A stretch of 64,000 nt of DNA from Geminocystis sp050753365 (GCF_050753365.1 NZ_JBLZFY010000004.1:38083-102082), one strand, 5' to 3'. Positions 8,254 through 17,194 are shown, counted from the stretch's first letter. A program made the numbers and translations. The notes: generated from the letters alone by a model not told the origin.

Positions 8254-9240
8254 ATAAACTTGTCCATCAGGCATAATCGCACCTTCCAAATTAACCCCTG
8301 CAATATTAGCACTACTCAAATCTGCACCAATTAAATTAGCATTAGTTAAATCCGCCGAAGTCATGTTTGTACGGGCAAAAAACACCTCCATTAAAGAAGC
8401 GTTACGCATAATCGCACCATAAAGATTAGCACGACTTAAGTCCGATCGATTCAATCTCGCAAAAGTCATATTTGCTTGAATTAAATTAGCTCTAATTAAT
8501 TTACAATCTGGCATGGTGGCACTGTCTAAATTAACCATACTCATATCTGCATCAATGAATTTCACCCGCTCTAATTTGGCATTAGAAAGATTCGCCCCGA
8601 TTAATTTTCCCCCCGTCAAATCCACTTCCGTTAAAAAAGCACCCTTTAAATTAGCTTGAGTTAAATCCGCCCCCGTTAAATTCGAGCCTCTCAAATTAGC
8701 TTCCCGTAGATTCGCCCCTACTAAACTAGCATTTCTTAAATCAACCCCTTGAAGATCAGCTCCTTTTAAGTCTGCTTTATCCAGATTAGCACCTTTTAAA
8801 ATAGTTGGTTTAGCTCTTTTTTCTAACCGCATATTCGCACCCCTTAAACAAGCTCCTTTCAAGTTAGCACTACTTAAGTCTGCAAACCGTAAATCAACTT
8901 CAATTAAATTAGCATCCAACAAATTAGCAAGGGTGAGTTTAGTATTTCTCATGTCAGATTTTTGCAAAATTGCCCCATGAAATTCGCTTCGGTGAAGATT
9001 TGCCCCCACTAAATTGGATTGATTCAAATTAGCACCACTAAAGTTGGTTTCTTCTAAATTTGCTCTGCTTAAATCCGCTCGACTTAAATAACAAAAGGTA
9101 AAATTGGCTTTCTGTAAATTGGCATCATTGAGAATAATCCCGATTAAATCCGCTCCCACTAAATCAATACCTGCTAAATTTGCCCCCGTAAAACGATTTT
9201 CTCCTGCTGAATAACGCTCGATAAATTCATTAACTTCCAT
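8248..9240 (-). CDS. Pentapeptide-repeat protein
   Basis: The protein has 330 residues, almost entirely A(D/N)LXX repeats from about residue 18 to the end (GANLAGIDLVGADL ... ANLIGADLSSANIAGVNLEG). Such repeats form a right-handed quadrilateral beta-helix. There is no signal peptide or membrane segment, so it is probably cytoplasmic. It starts 19 bases after the stop of the upstream triple-repeat gene (9260-10423), so the two are likely co-transcribed. Pentapeptide proteins range from gyrase-protecting DNA mimics to scaffolds; nothing here identifies the role. Confidence 0.85.
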   Translation of the reverse strand: MEVNEFIERYSAGENRFTGANLAGIDLVGADLIGIILNDANLQKANFTFCYLSRADLSRANLEETNFSGANLNQSNLVGANLHRSEFHGAILQKSDMRNTKLTLANLLDANLIEVDLRFADLSSANLKGACLRGANMRLEKRAKPTILKGANLDKADLKGADLQGVDLRNASLVGANLREANLRGSNLTGADLTQANLKGAFLTEVDLTGGKLIGANLSNAKLERVKFIDADMSMVNLDSATMPDCKLIRANLIQANMTFARLNRSDLSRANLYGAIMRNASLMEVFFARTNMTSADLTNANLIGADLSSANIAGVNLEGAIMPDGQVYH

Positions 9241-9259
9241 TGCTTTAACCTTTGACTAA

Positions 9260-10423
9260 TTATGTTTTTTTGTAAAAATGTTTGACTGATTCCACGATCG
9301 CACTGACTGCTTGAGCATTATCATCGGGTTCTAATCCTTCTATACTGGAATTAGCTACTGCCATTAAATGAGCTTCAATGGTTTTAATATCTTTACCGTA
9401 CTGCTGAAACATCCTAATTAGTAAATCATCTAAACTACAAGTTCGCACGATCGACCAATGTTGTTCAGTAATGTCAATTTGATATATGGCATAAAATAAC
9501 ATAATTTTGGCGCGTAGGGGGTTAGTATATTGCATAATCTCCTGTTTAAGATCAAAAAGATTATCCAGTTTTAACCAAGGAATTACTTGCCCTTCTGGCA
9601 CTCCAGCCACCGCCATATTACCAGATATATCAATTCCTGAGTCATCTTCCGATTCCGAAGGCTCAATATTCGTCTCTACTTCCTGATTCATGGTGACAGG
9701 AGGAGATTCTGGCACATTATTTTTACTTTTGGCTTTAATTAGTTGAGTTTCTTCTTCTTGCCCACTATCGCTGTCTTGACTAACTTCCACAGTTTCGTGT
9801 TTATATAGATAAGTTAATTCTCCGACGATCGTATCTGCAATAAACGAATAAAAATTTTGTCTGTTAATGGTAGAAACAATATCCTCAAGGGCTTTTTTTA
9901 ACCTTTTAGGATTGGGATAGAGTTGATGTAATTCCAATAAAAGTTCCCTTATATCATACATCTCAATCACATTAATATCATTTTCCCAATACTGTTTACA
10001 GGCGGCAAAAATTAATTTTTTGATTCTTGGTGATTCTTCATGATAGTTAATATTTTCGGCAATTCGATCGAGCAAATCCGATTCAAATTCATTGCCTTGA
10101 TTTTGGGATGCTGAAACAGAATGCTCCTCATTATATAAAGGTGACATTCTTTGGAAGACATATTTGGCAATTTTTACATATACTTCCTTCCGATTTAAAG
10201 TATTAACAGCTTGATAGAGCAAGGCTTTCAAATCTTCCAGAGTGGGATTACCTTCATAAAGACTTTCGAGCAAAGCCTCAAAAGAATAACCGTTAACAAT
10301 GGCAAAATCTGGTTCCCAGTATCTCTGACTCACATAAAAAATTAATTTTTTAGCTCTTTTAGCTTCTTGTGAACGACTTAAATCGTGGGCAATACTAGAG
10401 ATTATATCTGACGATACGATCAT
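9260..10423 (-). CDS. Uncharacterised protein with three internal ~90-residue repeats
   Basis: The protein has 387 residues. I recognise no named family. Three related helical units are visible: about residues 15-100 (AKRAKKLIFYVSQRYWEPD ... VNTLNRKEVYVKIAKYVF), 120-215 (PRIKKLIFAACKQYWEND ... VSTINRQNFYSFIADTIV) and 295-387 (LRAKIMLFYAIYQIDITEQHW ...). A conserved core is R-x-K-x-x-x-F-Y/A ... W ... LL ... L ... N-R. A polar, acidic linker (residues about 216-275) separates units 2 and 3. There is no signal peptide or membrane helix. It is followed after 19 bases by the pentapeptide-repeat gene, suggesting partners or a scaffold pair. Confidence 0.7.
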   Translation of the reverse strand: MIVSSDIISSIAHDLSRSQEAKRAKKLIFYVSQRYWEPDFAIVNGYSFEALLESLYEGNPTLEDLKALLYQAVNTLNRKEVYVKIAKYVFQRMSPLYNEEHSVSASQNQGNEFESDLLDRIAENINYHEESPRIKKLIFAACKQYWENDINVIEMYDIRELLLELHQLYPNPKRLKKALEDIVSTINRQNFYSFIADTIVGELTYLYKHETVEVSQDSDSGQEEETQLIKAKSKNNVPESPPVTMNQEVETNIEPSESEDDSGIDISGNMAVAGVPEGQVIPWLKLDNLFDLKQEIMQYTNPLRAKIMLFYAIYQIDITEQHWSIVRTCSLDDLLIRMFQQYGKDIKTIEAHLMAVANSSIEGLEPDDNAQAVSAIVESVKHFYKKT

Positions 10424-10524
10424 AGAACTTCGTCGGGGCTAATTTATATTGAACATTCTGAAATTATAACCAATACCCCCTATCCTAGCATAATGAATCA
10501 TTAATAATTCAAAATCAAGAATCC

Positions 10525-10607
10525 AGAATGAAGAATGAAGAATTAAGAATGAAGAATGAAGAATTAAGAATTAAGAATTAAGAATTAAGAATTAAGAATT
10601 AAGAATG
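10525..10607 (+). repeat. Heptamer tandem array (AAGAATT/AAGAATG)
   Basis: About a dozen 7-bp units, first alternating AAGAATG and AAGAATT and then pure AAGAATT. The array lies in the promoter region between the divergent triple-repeat gene and the peroxiredoxin gene. Confidence 0.8.
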
Positions 10608-10675
10608 GAAATATGATTCACAGCGAGGCTCTGAGTTTAAGATAATATAAATTTATTTTCATGGAACTATATAAT

Positions 10676-11269
10676 ATGAGTATTCAAGTTGGACAAAATG
10701 CCCCTGATTTTACCGCTACTGCCGTTATAGATCAAGATTTTAAAGTAGTTAAACTTTCTGATTATTTAGGTAAATATGTGGTTTTATTTTTTTATCCCCT
10801 CGATTTTACCTTTGTTTGCCCTACTGAAATTATTGCTTTTAGCGATCGACATGAGGAGTTTCAGGCTTTAGACACGGAAATTTTAGGGGTTTCTGTTGAC
10901 AGCGAATTTGCTCATTTAGCGTGGATTCAAACCGAGAGAAAACAAGGAGGCATTGGTGATATTAACTATCCTTTAATTTCTGACTTAAAAAAGGAAATCA
11001 GTATTAGCTATAATGTGTTAGAACCTTCGGCAGGAGTAGCCTTGAGAGGCTTATTTATTATCGATCGAAACGGCATCATTCAACATAGTACCATTAACAA
11101 CCTTTCCTTTGGTCGTAGTGTGGACGAAACTCTAAGAGTATTAAAAGCCATTCAACACGTTCAATCCCACGATAATGAAGTGTGTCCAGTGGGTTGGCAA
11201 GAAGGCGACAAAACTATGAATCCCGATCCCATAAAATCAAAGATATATTTCTCTACTGTTAATAATTAG
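10676..11269 (+). CDS. 2-Cys peroxiredoxin (AhpC/Prx1 type)
   Basis: The protein has 197 residues from the preferred ATG at 10676 (MSIQVGQNAPDFTATAV); an in-frame ATG at 10661 would add five residues that the family lacks. The peroxidatic cysteine C48 lies in DFTFVCPTE and the resolving cysteine C170 in EVCPVGWQ, so this is a typical 2-Cys enzyme. It reduces H2O2 and organic peroxides using thioredoxin-type donors and is homologous to chloroplast 2-Cys Prx. The GGIGDINYPL segment and the YF near the C-terminus match the over-oxidation-sensitive class (GGLG-like, here GGIG). A perfect palindrome follows the stop. Confidence 0.92.
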   Translation: MSIQVGQNAPDFTATAVIDQDFKVVKLSDYLGKYVVLFFYPLDFTFVCPTEIIAFSDRHEEFQALDTEILGVSVDSEFAHLAWIQTERKQGGIGDINYPLISDLKKEISISYNVLEPSAGVALRGLFIIDRNGIIQHSTINNLSFGRSVDETLRVLKAIQHVQSHDNEVCPVGWQEGDKTMNPDPIKSKIYFSTVNN

Positions 11270-11294
11270 GGGTTGCCTCATAGTCTTTTGATAA

Positions 11295-11314
11295 CAAGGG
11301 GTTTAAACCCCTTG
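11295..11314 (+). terminator. Perfect 20-bp palindrome after the peroxiredoxin gene
   Basis: CAAGGGGTTTAAACCCCTTG lies 25 bases past the stop codon. It is a strong stem without a long T-run, so it is a likely transcription end or mRNA-stabilising stem rather than a classical Rho-independent terminator. Confidence 0.5.
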
Positions 11315-11421
11315 CCTATATACATATAATTAATTTTCCACTAGAACTTATCGAGAAAAAATATTCAAATAGTAATCCAATAGGATAGACTGAGAAAAGA
11401 CTATCTTAAAAATCTATCCTA

Positions 11422-11613
11422 ATGTTTCCGATAGAAGCATCCTCTACAATGCAATGCGTAAATCAAAATCAGCATGAAGAAGTAGAGAAAGATGAAAAGT
11501 TAGTTTTGTGTATATTGGAAATTGGTGCGGCTATTTGCCATTTAACTAACCTTGTGAAAAGGATTGCGATGGAGAATCAGATAACCGCCCTTATTTATCA
11601 AAAAATAAAATAA
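11422..11613 (+). CDS. Hypothetical small protein, uncertain
   Basis: This is a 63-codon frame with no recognised domain. It has an alternative start at codon 10 (MQCVNQNQHEE). The middle (KLVLCILEIGAAICHLTNLVKRIA) could form an amphipathic helix with two cysteines. No clear ribosome binding site precedes either start. It sits between the peroxiredoxin stem and cyAbrB without overlapping another gene. It may be a real small protein or a chance frame. Confidence 0.3.
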   Translation: MFPIEASSTMQCVNQNQHEEVEKDEKLVLCILEIGAAICHLTNLVKRIAMENQITALIYQKIK

Positions 11614-11782
11614 TTTTTATCATTTTAGGAACGGGATTTGTTCCCTTCAGGAATTTCTGAGACATAGACAATATTTAACATTATTATCCACAAGGTTAAT
11701 TATTTAGGAAAAATAATTATTTTTTCCCTTTCTAGGAAGTTCGTTTTTAATGATTATCATTGAGTAATTTCAATATTTAAAA

Positions 11783-12178
11783 TTATTCTTCATCATCAAA
11801 ATCGTTTCCTTCTTCTCCTACTTGTCTTAGGTGAATATGTTTATAGCCTAATTTAATTTCAAACTCATCCCCCGGTAGTAATCCCATTTTTTGAGTATAA
11901 CTAGAACCGATGACAATTTGACCATTACGATGAACACTGACACGAAAAGTAGCTTCTCTTCCTCGTCCATCTTTAGTTCTTTCAGGATCGAGAGGTACAC
12001 CTTTTGCGGCTAATACAGCATCATAAAATTCCGTCAAATTCACTCTTTCTTTGCCATTTTTACCTAGGCTATAATAACCACAGGCTTTTGCCCTTTGACG
12101 ACGGGGAATGTCGGATAACTCTTTTACTTTTTGTAATAAGGGTTTTCCTACTAATGGAGTTGGTGTTTCTGCACTCAT
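11783..12178 (-). CDS. cyAbrB transcriptional regulator (probably cyAbrB2 type)
   Basis: The protein has 131 residues. The N-terminal KPLLQKVKELSDIPRRQRAKACGY and the DNA-binding-like C-terminal part FRVSVHRNGQIVIGSSYTQKMGLLPGDEFEIKLGYKHIHL are characteristic of cyanobacterial AbrB regulators, which carry the AbrB domain at the C-terminus. The acidic end (EEGNDFDDEE) is unusual in charge. cyAbrB proteins are global regulators of carbon/nitrogen balance and hydrogenase genes. The KACGY...DGRGREATFRVSVHRNGQIVIG wording resembles cyAbrB2 more than cyAbrB1, but only from memory. It is divergent from sdhB. Confidence 0.85.
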   Translation of the reverse strand: MSAETPTPLVGKPLLQKVKELSDIPRRQRAKACGYYSLGKNGKERVNLTEFYDAVLAAKGVPLDPERTKDGRGREATFRVSVHRNGQIVIGSSYTQKMGLLPGDEFEIKLGYKHIHLRQVGEEGNDFDDEE

Positions 12179-12501
12179 ATTTTATTTTTTACCTTTATTC
12201 TTATTTTATTTCTTACGATAATTTATCATAACAAAAAAAGATCATTAAATCATCTTTTTCAACAAAAAAATTTGTTCATTATTATTAATATACCCTAGTA
12301 AGTTGAGTTTTTATCAACATTGCTCAAAAAAAAAATAGTGGAATATTGTTATTTTTCTAGTTTTATCGTTAAATAATAGTATCAAGATAAAATAATGAGA
12401 TAAATTATCTGATTTTACAAAATTTAAGCATTTTTTCCTTGTCAGTGATAAATAAACCCATGACAATATAAATAATTTGATAAATAATTAACGAACTTAT
12501 C
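12179..12501. promoter_or_regulatory. AT-rich divergent promoter region between cyAbrB and sdhB
   Basis: This gap of 323 bases has no gene or repeat that I recognise. It is very AT-rich with A-tracts, and it must contain both divergent promoters. I cannot assign specific -10/-35 boxes with confidence. Confidence 0.4.
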
Positions 12502-13485
12502 ATGAAAGTCTCCTTTAAAATTCTCCGTCAACAAGATAATTTATCCGCTCATTTTCAGTCTTTTACCTTAGATGTGAACCCTAGCAATACCATTTTAGAT
12601 TGTTTGAATAAAATTAAATGGGAAATAGATGGTACTTTGACTTTTCGTAAAAATTGTCGCAATACTATCTGTGGTAGTTGTGCCATGAGAATTAATGGTC
12701 GATCGAGTTTAGCCTGTAAAGAAAATGTGGAGGGGGAATTAAAAAAAATTAATGCTAATACAGAAAAATCCATCCCTGAAATTGTTATTTCTCCTCTCAA
12801 TAATTTACCCGTAATTAAAGATTTAGTGGTGGATATGAATAATTTTTGGCAAGATTTAGAATCGATCGAACCTTATATTAGCACTAATGCCAGAAATATA
12901 CCCGAAAAAGAGTTTTTACAAAGTCCTCAAGAAAGAAAATTATTAGAACAAACAGGAAATTGCATCATGTGTGGTGCGTGTTATTCTGAATGCAATGCAA
13001 AAGAAATTAATGAACAATTTGTGGGTCCTCATGCTTTAGCAAAAAGTTATCGTTTGTTGACAGATTCACGGGATGACAATTCTCAAAAAAGATTAGAAGA
13101 ATATAATAATATCGATCGAGGAGTATGGGGTTGTACTCGTTGTTTTATGTGCAATGAAGTTTGCCCGATGGATGTTGCCCCATTAGATCAAATTAGTAAA
13201 ATTAAGGGGGAAATCTTAGCGAAAACCGATATTAATGATGATAGTCGTGCAGTGCGTCATCGTAAGGTTTTAATCGATTTAGTCAAAGATGGCGGTTGGA
13301 TTGACGAACGTAAATTTGGTTTAATGGTAATGGGCAATTATTTTCGAGATATTAAGGGCTTATTAAGCATTATGCCTTTAGGATTAAAGTTATTATCTTC
13401 GGGTAAATTTCCCTTCTCTTTTGAACCCTCAGAAGGTGTTGCGGAGGTTCGATCGATCATTTCTGCCGTTCAAGATAGTGAATAA
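12502..13485 (+). CDS. sdhB: Succinate dehydrogenase/fumarate reductase iron-sulfur subunit
   Basis: The protein has 327 residues. The N-terminal plant-type [2Fe-2S] ligands are C52, C57, C60 and C72 (NCRNTICGSCAMRING). Two cysteine clusters for the [4Fe-4S]/[3Fe-4S] centres follow in CIMCGACYSEC and CTRCFMCNEVCP. The subunit passes electrons from the flavoprotein SdhA to quinone at the thylakoid or plasma membrane. The C-terminus (about 70 residues after the last cluster) is longer than in E. coli SdhB. No sdhA or membrane subunit is adjacent; scattered sdh genes are usual in cyanobacteria. Confidence 0.9.
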   Translation: MKVSFKILRQQDNLSAHFQSFTLDVNPSNTILDCLNKIKWEIDGTLTFRKNCRNTICGSCAMRINGRSSLACKENVEGELKKINANTEKSIPEIVISPLNNLPVIKDLVVDMNNFWQDLESIEPYISTNARNIPEKEFLQSPQERKLLEQTGNCIMCGACYSECNAKEINEQFVGPHALAKSYRLLTDSRDDNSQKRLEEYNNIDRGVWGCTRCFMCNEVCPMDVAPLDQISKIKGEILAKTDINDDSRAVRHRKVLIDLVKDGGWIDERKFGLMVMGNYFRDIKGLLSIMPLGLKLLSSGKFPFSFEPSEGVAEVRSIISAVQDSE

Positions 13486-13534
13486 TGGATAATGAATATT
13501 GATTTATCTCCTATAACTACTTCTTATTCTTAAT

Positions 13535-13650
13535 TCTTACTTCTTACTTCTTACTTCTTACTTCTTACTTCTTACTTCTTACTTCTTACTTCTTACTTCT
13601 TACTTCTTACTTCTTACTTCTTACTTCTTACTTCTTACTTCTTACTTCTC
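13535..13650 (+). repeat. Heptamer tandem array (TTACTTC), about 16 copies
   Basis: The unit TTACTTC repeats almost perfectly for about 115 bases, ending about 20 bases before the dndE start. The complementary unit (GAAGTAA) forms the array at 34812-34947. Confidence 0.9.
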
Positions 13651-13666
13651 ATTCCTAATTATAAAA

Positions 13667-14053
13667 ATGTCATCAACTATAGAAAGAATCAAATTATCGA
13701 AAAAAGGAAAAGATCAATTAGTCAAACTCAAAAGAATTACAAAAATTGAAAACTGGAATGTATTATGTCGTTGGGCATTTTGTCGATCGTTGGCAGAAGT
13801 CCATAAACCAGCCCCCTATCCTGTACCTGCTGACAGTAACTTAGAAATGAGTTGGCAAACCTTTGGCGGTGATTTAGCGGACATTCTTTTTCTTCTCTTA
13901 AAATATAGATGTGTCCAAGATGGCTTTGATACAGACCCTGAAACCCTTAACGAGCAATTTAGATTACATCTTCATCGAGGTATCGGATATTTAGTAGGCA
14001 ATCCTAATTTAACAAAACTAGAAGATTTATTAGAATTAGAAATTAAGCATTAA
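13667..14053 (+). CDS. dndE: DndE-family DNA sulfur modification protein, solitary
   Basis: The protein has 128 residues. IERIKLSKKGKDQLVKLKRIT followed by WNVLCRWAFCRSL and the C-terminal FRLHLHRGIGYLVGNPNLTKLEDLLEL fit the DndE family. DndE normally works with DndA/B/C/D in phosphorothioation of the DNA backbone and binds nicked DNA. No dndB, dndC or dndD is visible in the window. A cysteine desulfurase (54666-55826) and a DUF262-DUF1524 nuclease (26371-28416) are far away. A heptamer array lies directly upstream of the start. Whether it acts in phosphorothioation is open. Confidence 0.75.
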   Translation: MSSTIERIKLSKKGKDQLVKLKRITKIENWNVLCRWAFCRSLAEVHKPAPYPVPADSNLEMSWQTFGGDLADILFLLLKYRCVQDGFDTDPETLNEQFRLHLHRGIGYLVGNPNLTKLEDLLELEIKH

Positions 14054-14128
14054 ACTTCGATCCTAATAAGGATTATCAGATGTTGTCAAGTATTTTAATA
14101 AGAGAAGATTGGACGTTGTAAGACAAAA

Positions 14129-15568
14129 TTAAGCTACTTTGAATTTTCCGCTAAGGGAAATTTTTTCCACAAATTTAGTCAGGAAATTATTATCTTTATT
14201 TTGTTGGAAAATTAGCTGTAATTTTTCTTTGATAATTTTTAAATTGATAGCGTCATTTTCAGTTAATTCTACTACTTCATAATATGCTATTAAACTTAAA
14301 CCACAAAGACGAGTTAAATAAGCCGCACTAATACCTTGAATTATTCCTCCTGCAATAAAGGTAACGGCATTAGTTTTTAAAATGGTTGTAATGGCTTGAC
14401 TGGAGATTTCTACTATACCTAATTTAACCATTAATTTCGCTATTTCGATCGAGATTTCTTTGGCTTGATTGACAGATAATGACTGTTGATAAATACTGCT
14501 TAAATCAATAATCATTTGCGTATTAATTGCCGCCGTTGCTAATAAGTCTAAACTAGAAACAGGATTGGCAAAAGTTGCTGTGGCAGCGATGATTTGATAT
14601 TTTTCTAATAAGGGTAAAGCCTTTTCTTTTCTGATTATATTTAATTCTTTTCTAATGGTTTTTTCTAGCTCGATCGAGTTACGATAGGCAGTAGCTAAAA
14701 TGAGGTTTTCTTTTTCATTTTTCACCATTATTTTTAAGGTATCCCATAAACTTTGATAATCTCCTTGAGTCACTTCTTCCCATTCCTGATAGTTGACTTC
14801 ATCAAGATATTTTTTCACCTTAACTTTTTTCGTTTGAGGAGATATTTTAATAATAAATTCTGAATTAATAATACCTTTTAGTTTGTTTTGAATATTCGTA
14901 AAAATAAGTGCTTTTTCTTCGGCTATGGGGTAATCTATATCATTAAATAAAACCAAGATTCTTTGATGATAATTAATCTTTTCGATAATTTGTTTTTCTG
15001 ATTCGGTTATATCTCCCTGAATAACAAATAAAACTAAATCAGATTTTAAGGATAAATTTTTTGTATCAACTTCAAGATTATTATTTATTTCTTGATTATA
15101 ATTTAACAGATTAGGCTCGATCGAACCTAAAATATTATCGCCAAAATTCTGTTTTAAATTACTAATTAAAATAGGTGCTATAATCTTATTTTGACTAATT
15201 ATCGTCAAATCTAAGGGAGTTTTAATACTGTTTTTCTCTACGGTTTCAATGACGTGACTAAATTTGTCTTGAAATACACTAGCTAACTCTTGAGAAGATT
15301 CACTGATAAGATTTTTTAATAAGTTTTTGACTTTGAGAATAGTTCGATCGAAATCTTCCCTAGAAACAGAAGATAAACGAACATTAGGTTTAAGTAATGG
15401 TGTTTTTTTCCGTTGCCAAAATAACCACAAACTACCGACTAAAACGAAAACAAAAAGAGTAAAGTTGCCCACTTCATCAAGAGAATTTTTGAGATTTTCT
15501 CCTATCCATAACAAAAAAGAAAGGGTAACACCAACTACTAAAATGGGTTTTTTAATTGAGATAGTCAT
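14129..15568 (-). CDS. DUF697/YcjF-like membrane protein with degenerate GTPase domain
   Basis: The protein has about 479 residues. Two N-terminal hydrophobic segments (PILVVGVTLSFLLWIG and FTLFVFVLVGSLWLFW) anchor it. A domain at about 110-300 resembles a GTPase core (SDLVLFVIQGDITESEKQ, RILVLFNDIDYPIAEEKA) but has no GxxxxGKS P-loop, and NDID stands where NKxD is expected. The C-terminal DUF697 part (ATATFANPVSSLDLLATAAINTQMI ... IIQGISAAYLTRLCGLSLIAYYEV) has further hydrophobic helices. It probably does not hydrolyse GTP. ATG at 15568 is preferred; ATG 15580 and TTG 15589 are in frame. It is convergent with dndE. Confidence 0.7.
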   Translation of the reverse strand: MTISIKKPILVVGVTLSFLLWIGENLKNSLDEVGNFTLFVFVLVGSLWLFWQRKKTPLLKPNVRLSSVSREDFDRTILKVKNLLKNLISESSQELASVFQDKFSHVIETVEKNSIKTPLDLTIISQNKIIAPILISNLKQNFGDNILGSIEPNLLNYNQEINNNLEVDTKNLSLKSDLVLFVIQGDITESEKQIIEKINYHQRILVLFNDIDYPIAEEKALIFTNIQNKLKGIINSEFIIKISPQTKKVKVKKYLDEVNYQEWEEVTQGDYQSLWDTLKIMVKNEKENLILATAYRNSIELEKTIRKELNIIRKEKALPLLEKYQIIAATATFANPVSSLDLLATAAINTQMIIDLSSIYQQSLSVNQAKEISIEIAKLMVKLGIVEISSQAITTILKTNAVTFIAGGIIQGISAAYLTRLCGLSLIAYYEVVELTENDAINLKIIKEKLQLIFQQNKDNNFLTKFVEKISLSGKFKVA

Positions 15569-15750
15569 AATGGGGATCATCCATAGCAACAGAAAAACAC
15601 TTACTTACTTATCATACTCCTAGATCGTCTTTGGTGAAAAGTGAAACTTAAATGCTTTCTAGCTAATATCAGGTTAATAACTCCAAAACTATTCCCTATT
15701 CCCTACCTTCACCAAAATATTTTTTCAGCAATGTCTAGTTATAACGATAG

Positions 15751-16764
15751 TTAACCGACATTATAATAACTACGATACCATTCCACAAAGCGTTGGATGC
15801 CTAGTTCGATCGAGGTATTGGGTTTAAAACCGACATCTTGAACTAAATCATTCACATCAGCGTAGGTTTGAGGTACATCTCCCGGTTGCATGGGTAAAAA
15901 GTTTTTCTCGGCTTTAATACCAAGACAATCCTCTAAAGTTTCAATGAACTTAATTAACTCAACGGGTTGATTATTGCCTATATTATAAATTTTATAGGGA
16001 GCATTGCTAGTACTCGGATCGGGATTTTGCCCCGACCAATGGGGGTTAGGTTCTGGTATCCTATCAATTACCCTTGTTACTCCTTCAATAATGTCATCAA
16101 TATAGGTGAAGTCTCTTTGCATTTTGCCGAAATTAAAAACATTGATGGGACGTTTTTCTAAAATAGCTTTAGTGAACAAAAAGTATGCCATATCAGGGCG
16201 CCCCCAAGGACCATACACTGTAAAAAATCTCAATCCAGTACAGGGTAATTTATATAAATGACTGTAGGTATGCGCCATTAACTCATTGGCTTTTTTTGTC
16301 GCCGCATAAAGACTGACAGGATGATCTACATTATCGTGAGTAGAAAAGGGAATTTTTGTATTTGAGCCATAAACGGAGCTAGAGGAAGCAAACACCAGAT
16401 GTTTGACTTGATTATGACGACAACACTCTAAAATGTTCGTAAATCCCACTAAATTACTATCAATATAGGCATGGGGATTTTCTAAAGAATATCTTACCCC
16501 CGCTTGGGCGGCAAGGTTTACTACTACGTCAAATTGATGCTCTTGAAATAGTTTTTCGATACCTGTTCGATCGGACAAATCTAGTTTATAAAAGGTAAAG
16601 TTATCTTCGTTTTTGAGTAAATTTAACCTCCCTTCTTTCAGGGAAACATCATAATAGCTATTAATGTTGTCTATTCCAATAATTCGATCGCCCCTCGATA
16701 AAAGCCTTTGACATAGATGAAAACCGACAAATCCTGCTGATCCTGTTACTAATATGTTCTTCAT
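15751..16764 (-). CDS. NAD-dependent epimerase, probably UDP-glucuronate 4-epimerase
   Basis: The protein has 337 residues and is an extended short-chain dehydrogenase. The Rossmann motif GSAGFVGFHL is at the N-terminus, then GIDNINSYYDVSLKEGRL, the catalytic-type FASSSSVYGSN and YAATKKANELMAHTYSHLY (YxxxK). RFFTVYGPWGRPDMAYFLFTKAIL is characteristic of UDP-glucuronate/galacturonate 4-epimerases, which supply UDP-galacturonate for extracellular polysaccharide or LPS. It is a single gene with no glycan cluster beside it. Confidence 0.85.
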   Translation of the reverse strand: MKNILVTGSAGFVGFHLCQRLLSRGDRIIGIDNINSYYDVSLKEGRLNLLKNEDNFTFYKLDLSDRTGIEKLFQEHQFDVVVNLAAQAGVRYSLENPHAYIDSNLVGFTNILECCRHNQVKHLVFASSSSVYGSNTKIPFSTHDNVDHPVSLYAATKKANELMAHTYSHLYKLPCTGLRFFTVYGPWGRPDMAYFLFTKAILEKRPINVFNFGKMQRDFTYIDDIIEGVTRVIDRIPEPNPHWSGQNPDPSTSNAPYKIYNIGNNQPVELIKFIETLEDCLGIKAEKNFLPMQPGDVPQTYADVNDLVQDVGFKPNTSIELGIQRFVEWYRSYYNVG

Positions 16765-16873
16765 GGATGATTATAAATGAAAGTTAAAGCCATAGACAAA
16801 AGAAGGCATGAAAAAAGTTATGATTGTTTTTACTGCCTTGATTAATTGCTATAGATTTTGCCACAGATCGAAG

Positions 16874-17194
16874 CTAATTATCATCTTCATCGGTAATAAT
16901 TTCAATGGGGCGTGGTTGAGAAGGTTGATTAGGCGTATCATTTTTTAGATTCTGATTTTGTTGTTTGAGCATTTCATCTACAAAAGTACGAGCTTCTTCT
17001 GCTGTCATTTTTCCTTTGTTTACCATGTCATCCGCCATTTTTTGCAACTGTTGCGGAAAATCAGGGGTAAAGGCAATTTTTTCAGCTTGTTGTTTTAATT
17101 CTTGAAATTTATCATTAGCTTTTTCTACGGCATAACTAGCGATACCCACACCTAAATAAAAGGCTTTTTGTAACAAATTTTCTGACTCTGCCAT
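16874..17194 (-). CDS. Phasin-like small protein (paralogue 1)
   Basis: The protein has 106 residues. LLQKAFYLGVGIASYAVEKANDKFQELKQQAEK forms an N-terminal helix; VNKGKMTAEEARTFVDEMLKQQNQNL resembles the phasin/PHA-granule regulator signature (GK...EA..FVDE). The tail is proline-rich and acidic. A related gene is at 24255-24578 (VKEGKINPDQAKGIVDDLLQKI). The family name is often assigned to such cyanobacterial proteins; binding to polyhydroxyalkanoate granules is not shown by the sequence. Confidence 0.65.
   Translation of the reverse strand: MAESENLLQKAFYLGVGIASYAVEKANDKFQELKQQAEKIAFTPDFPQQLQKMADDMVNKGKMTAEEARTFVDEMLKQQNQNLKNDTPNQPSQPRPIEIITDEDDN

Noticed and set aside
13535..13650. Possible CRISPR or origin iterons
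   Set aside because: The 7-bp units are perfectly tandem with no spacers and occur at many loci in the window.
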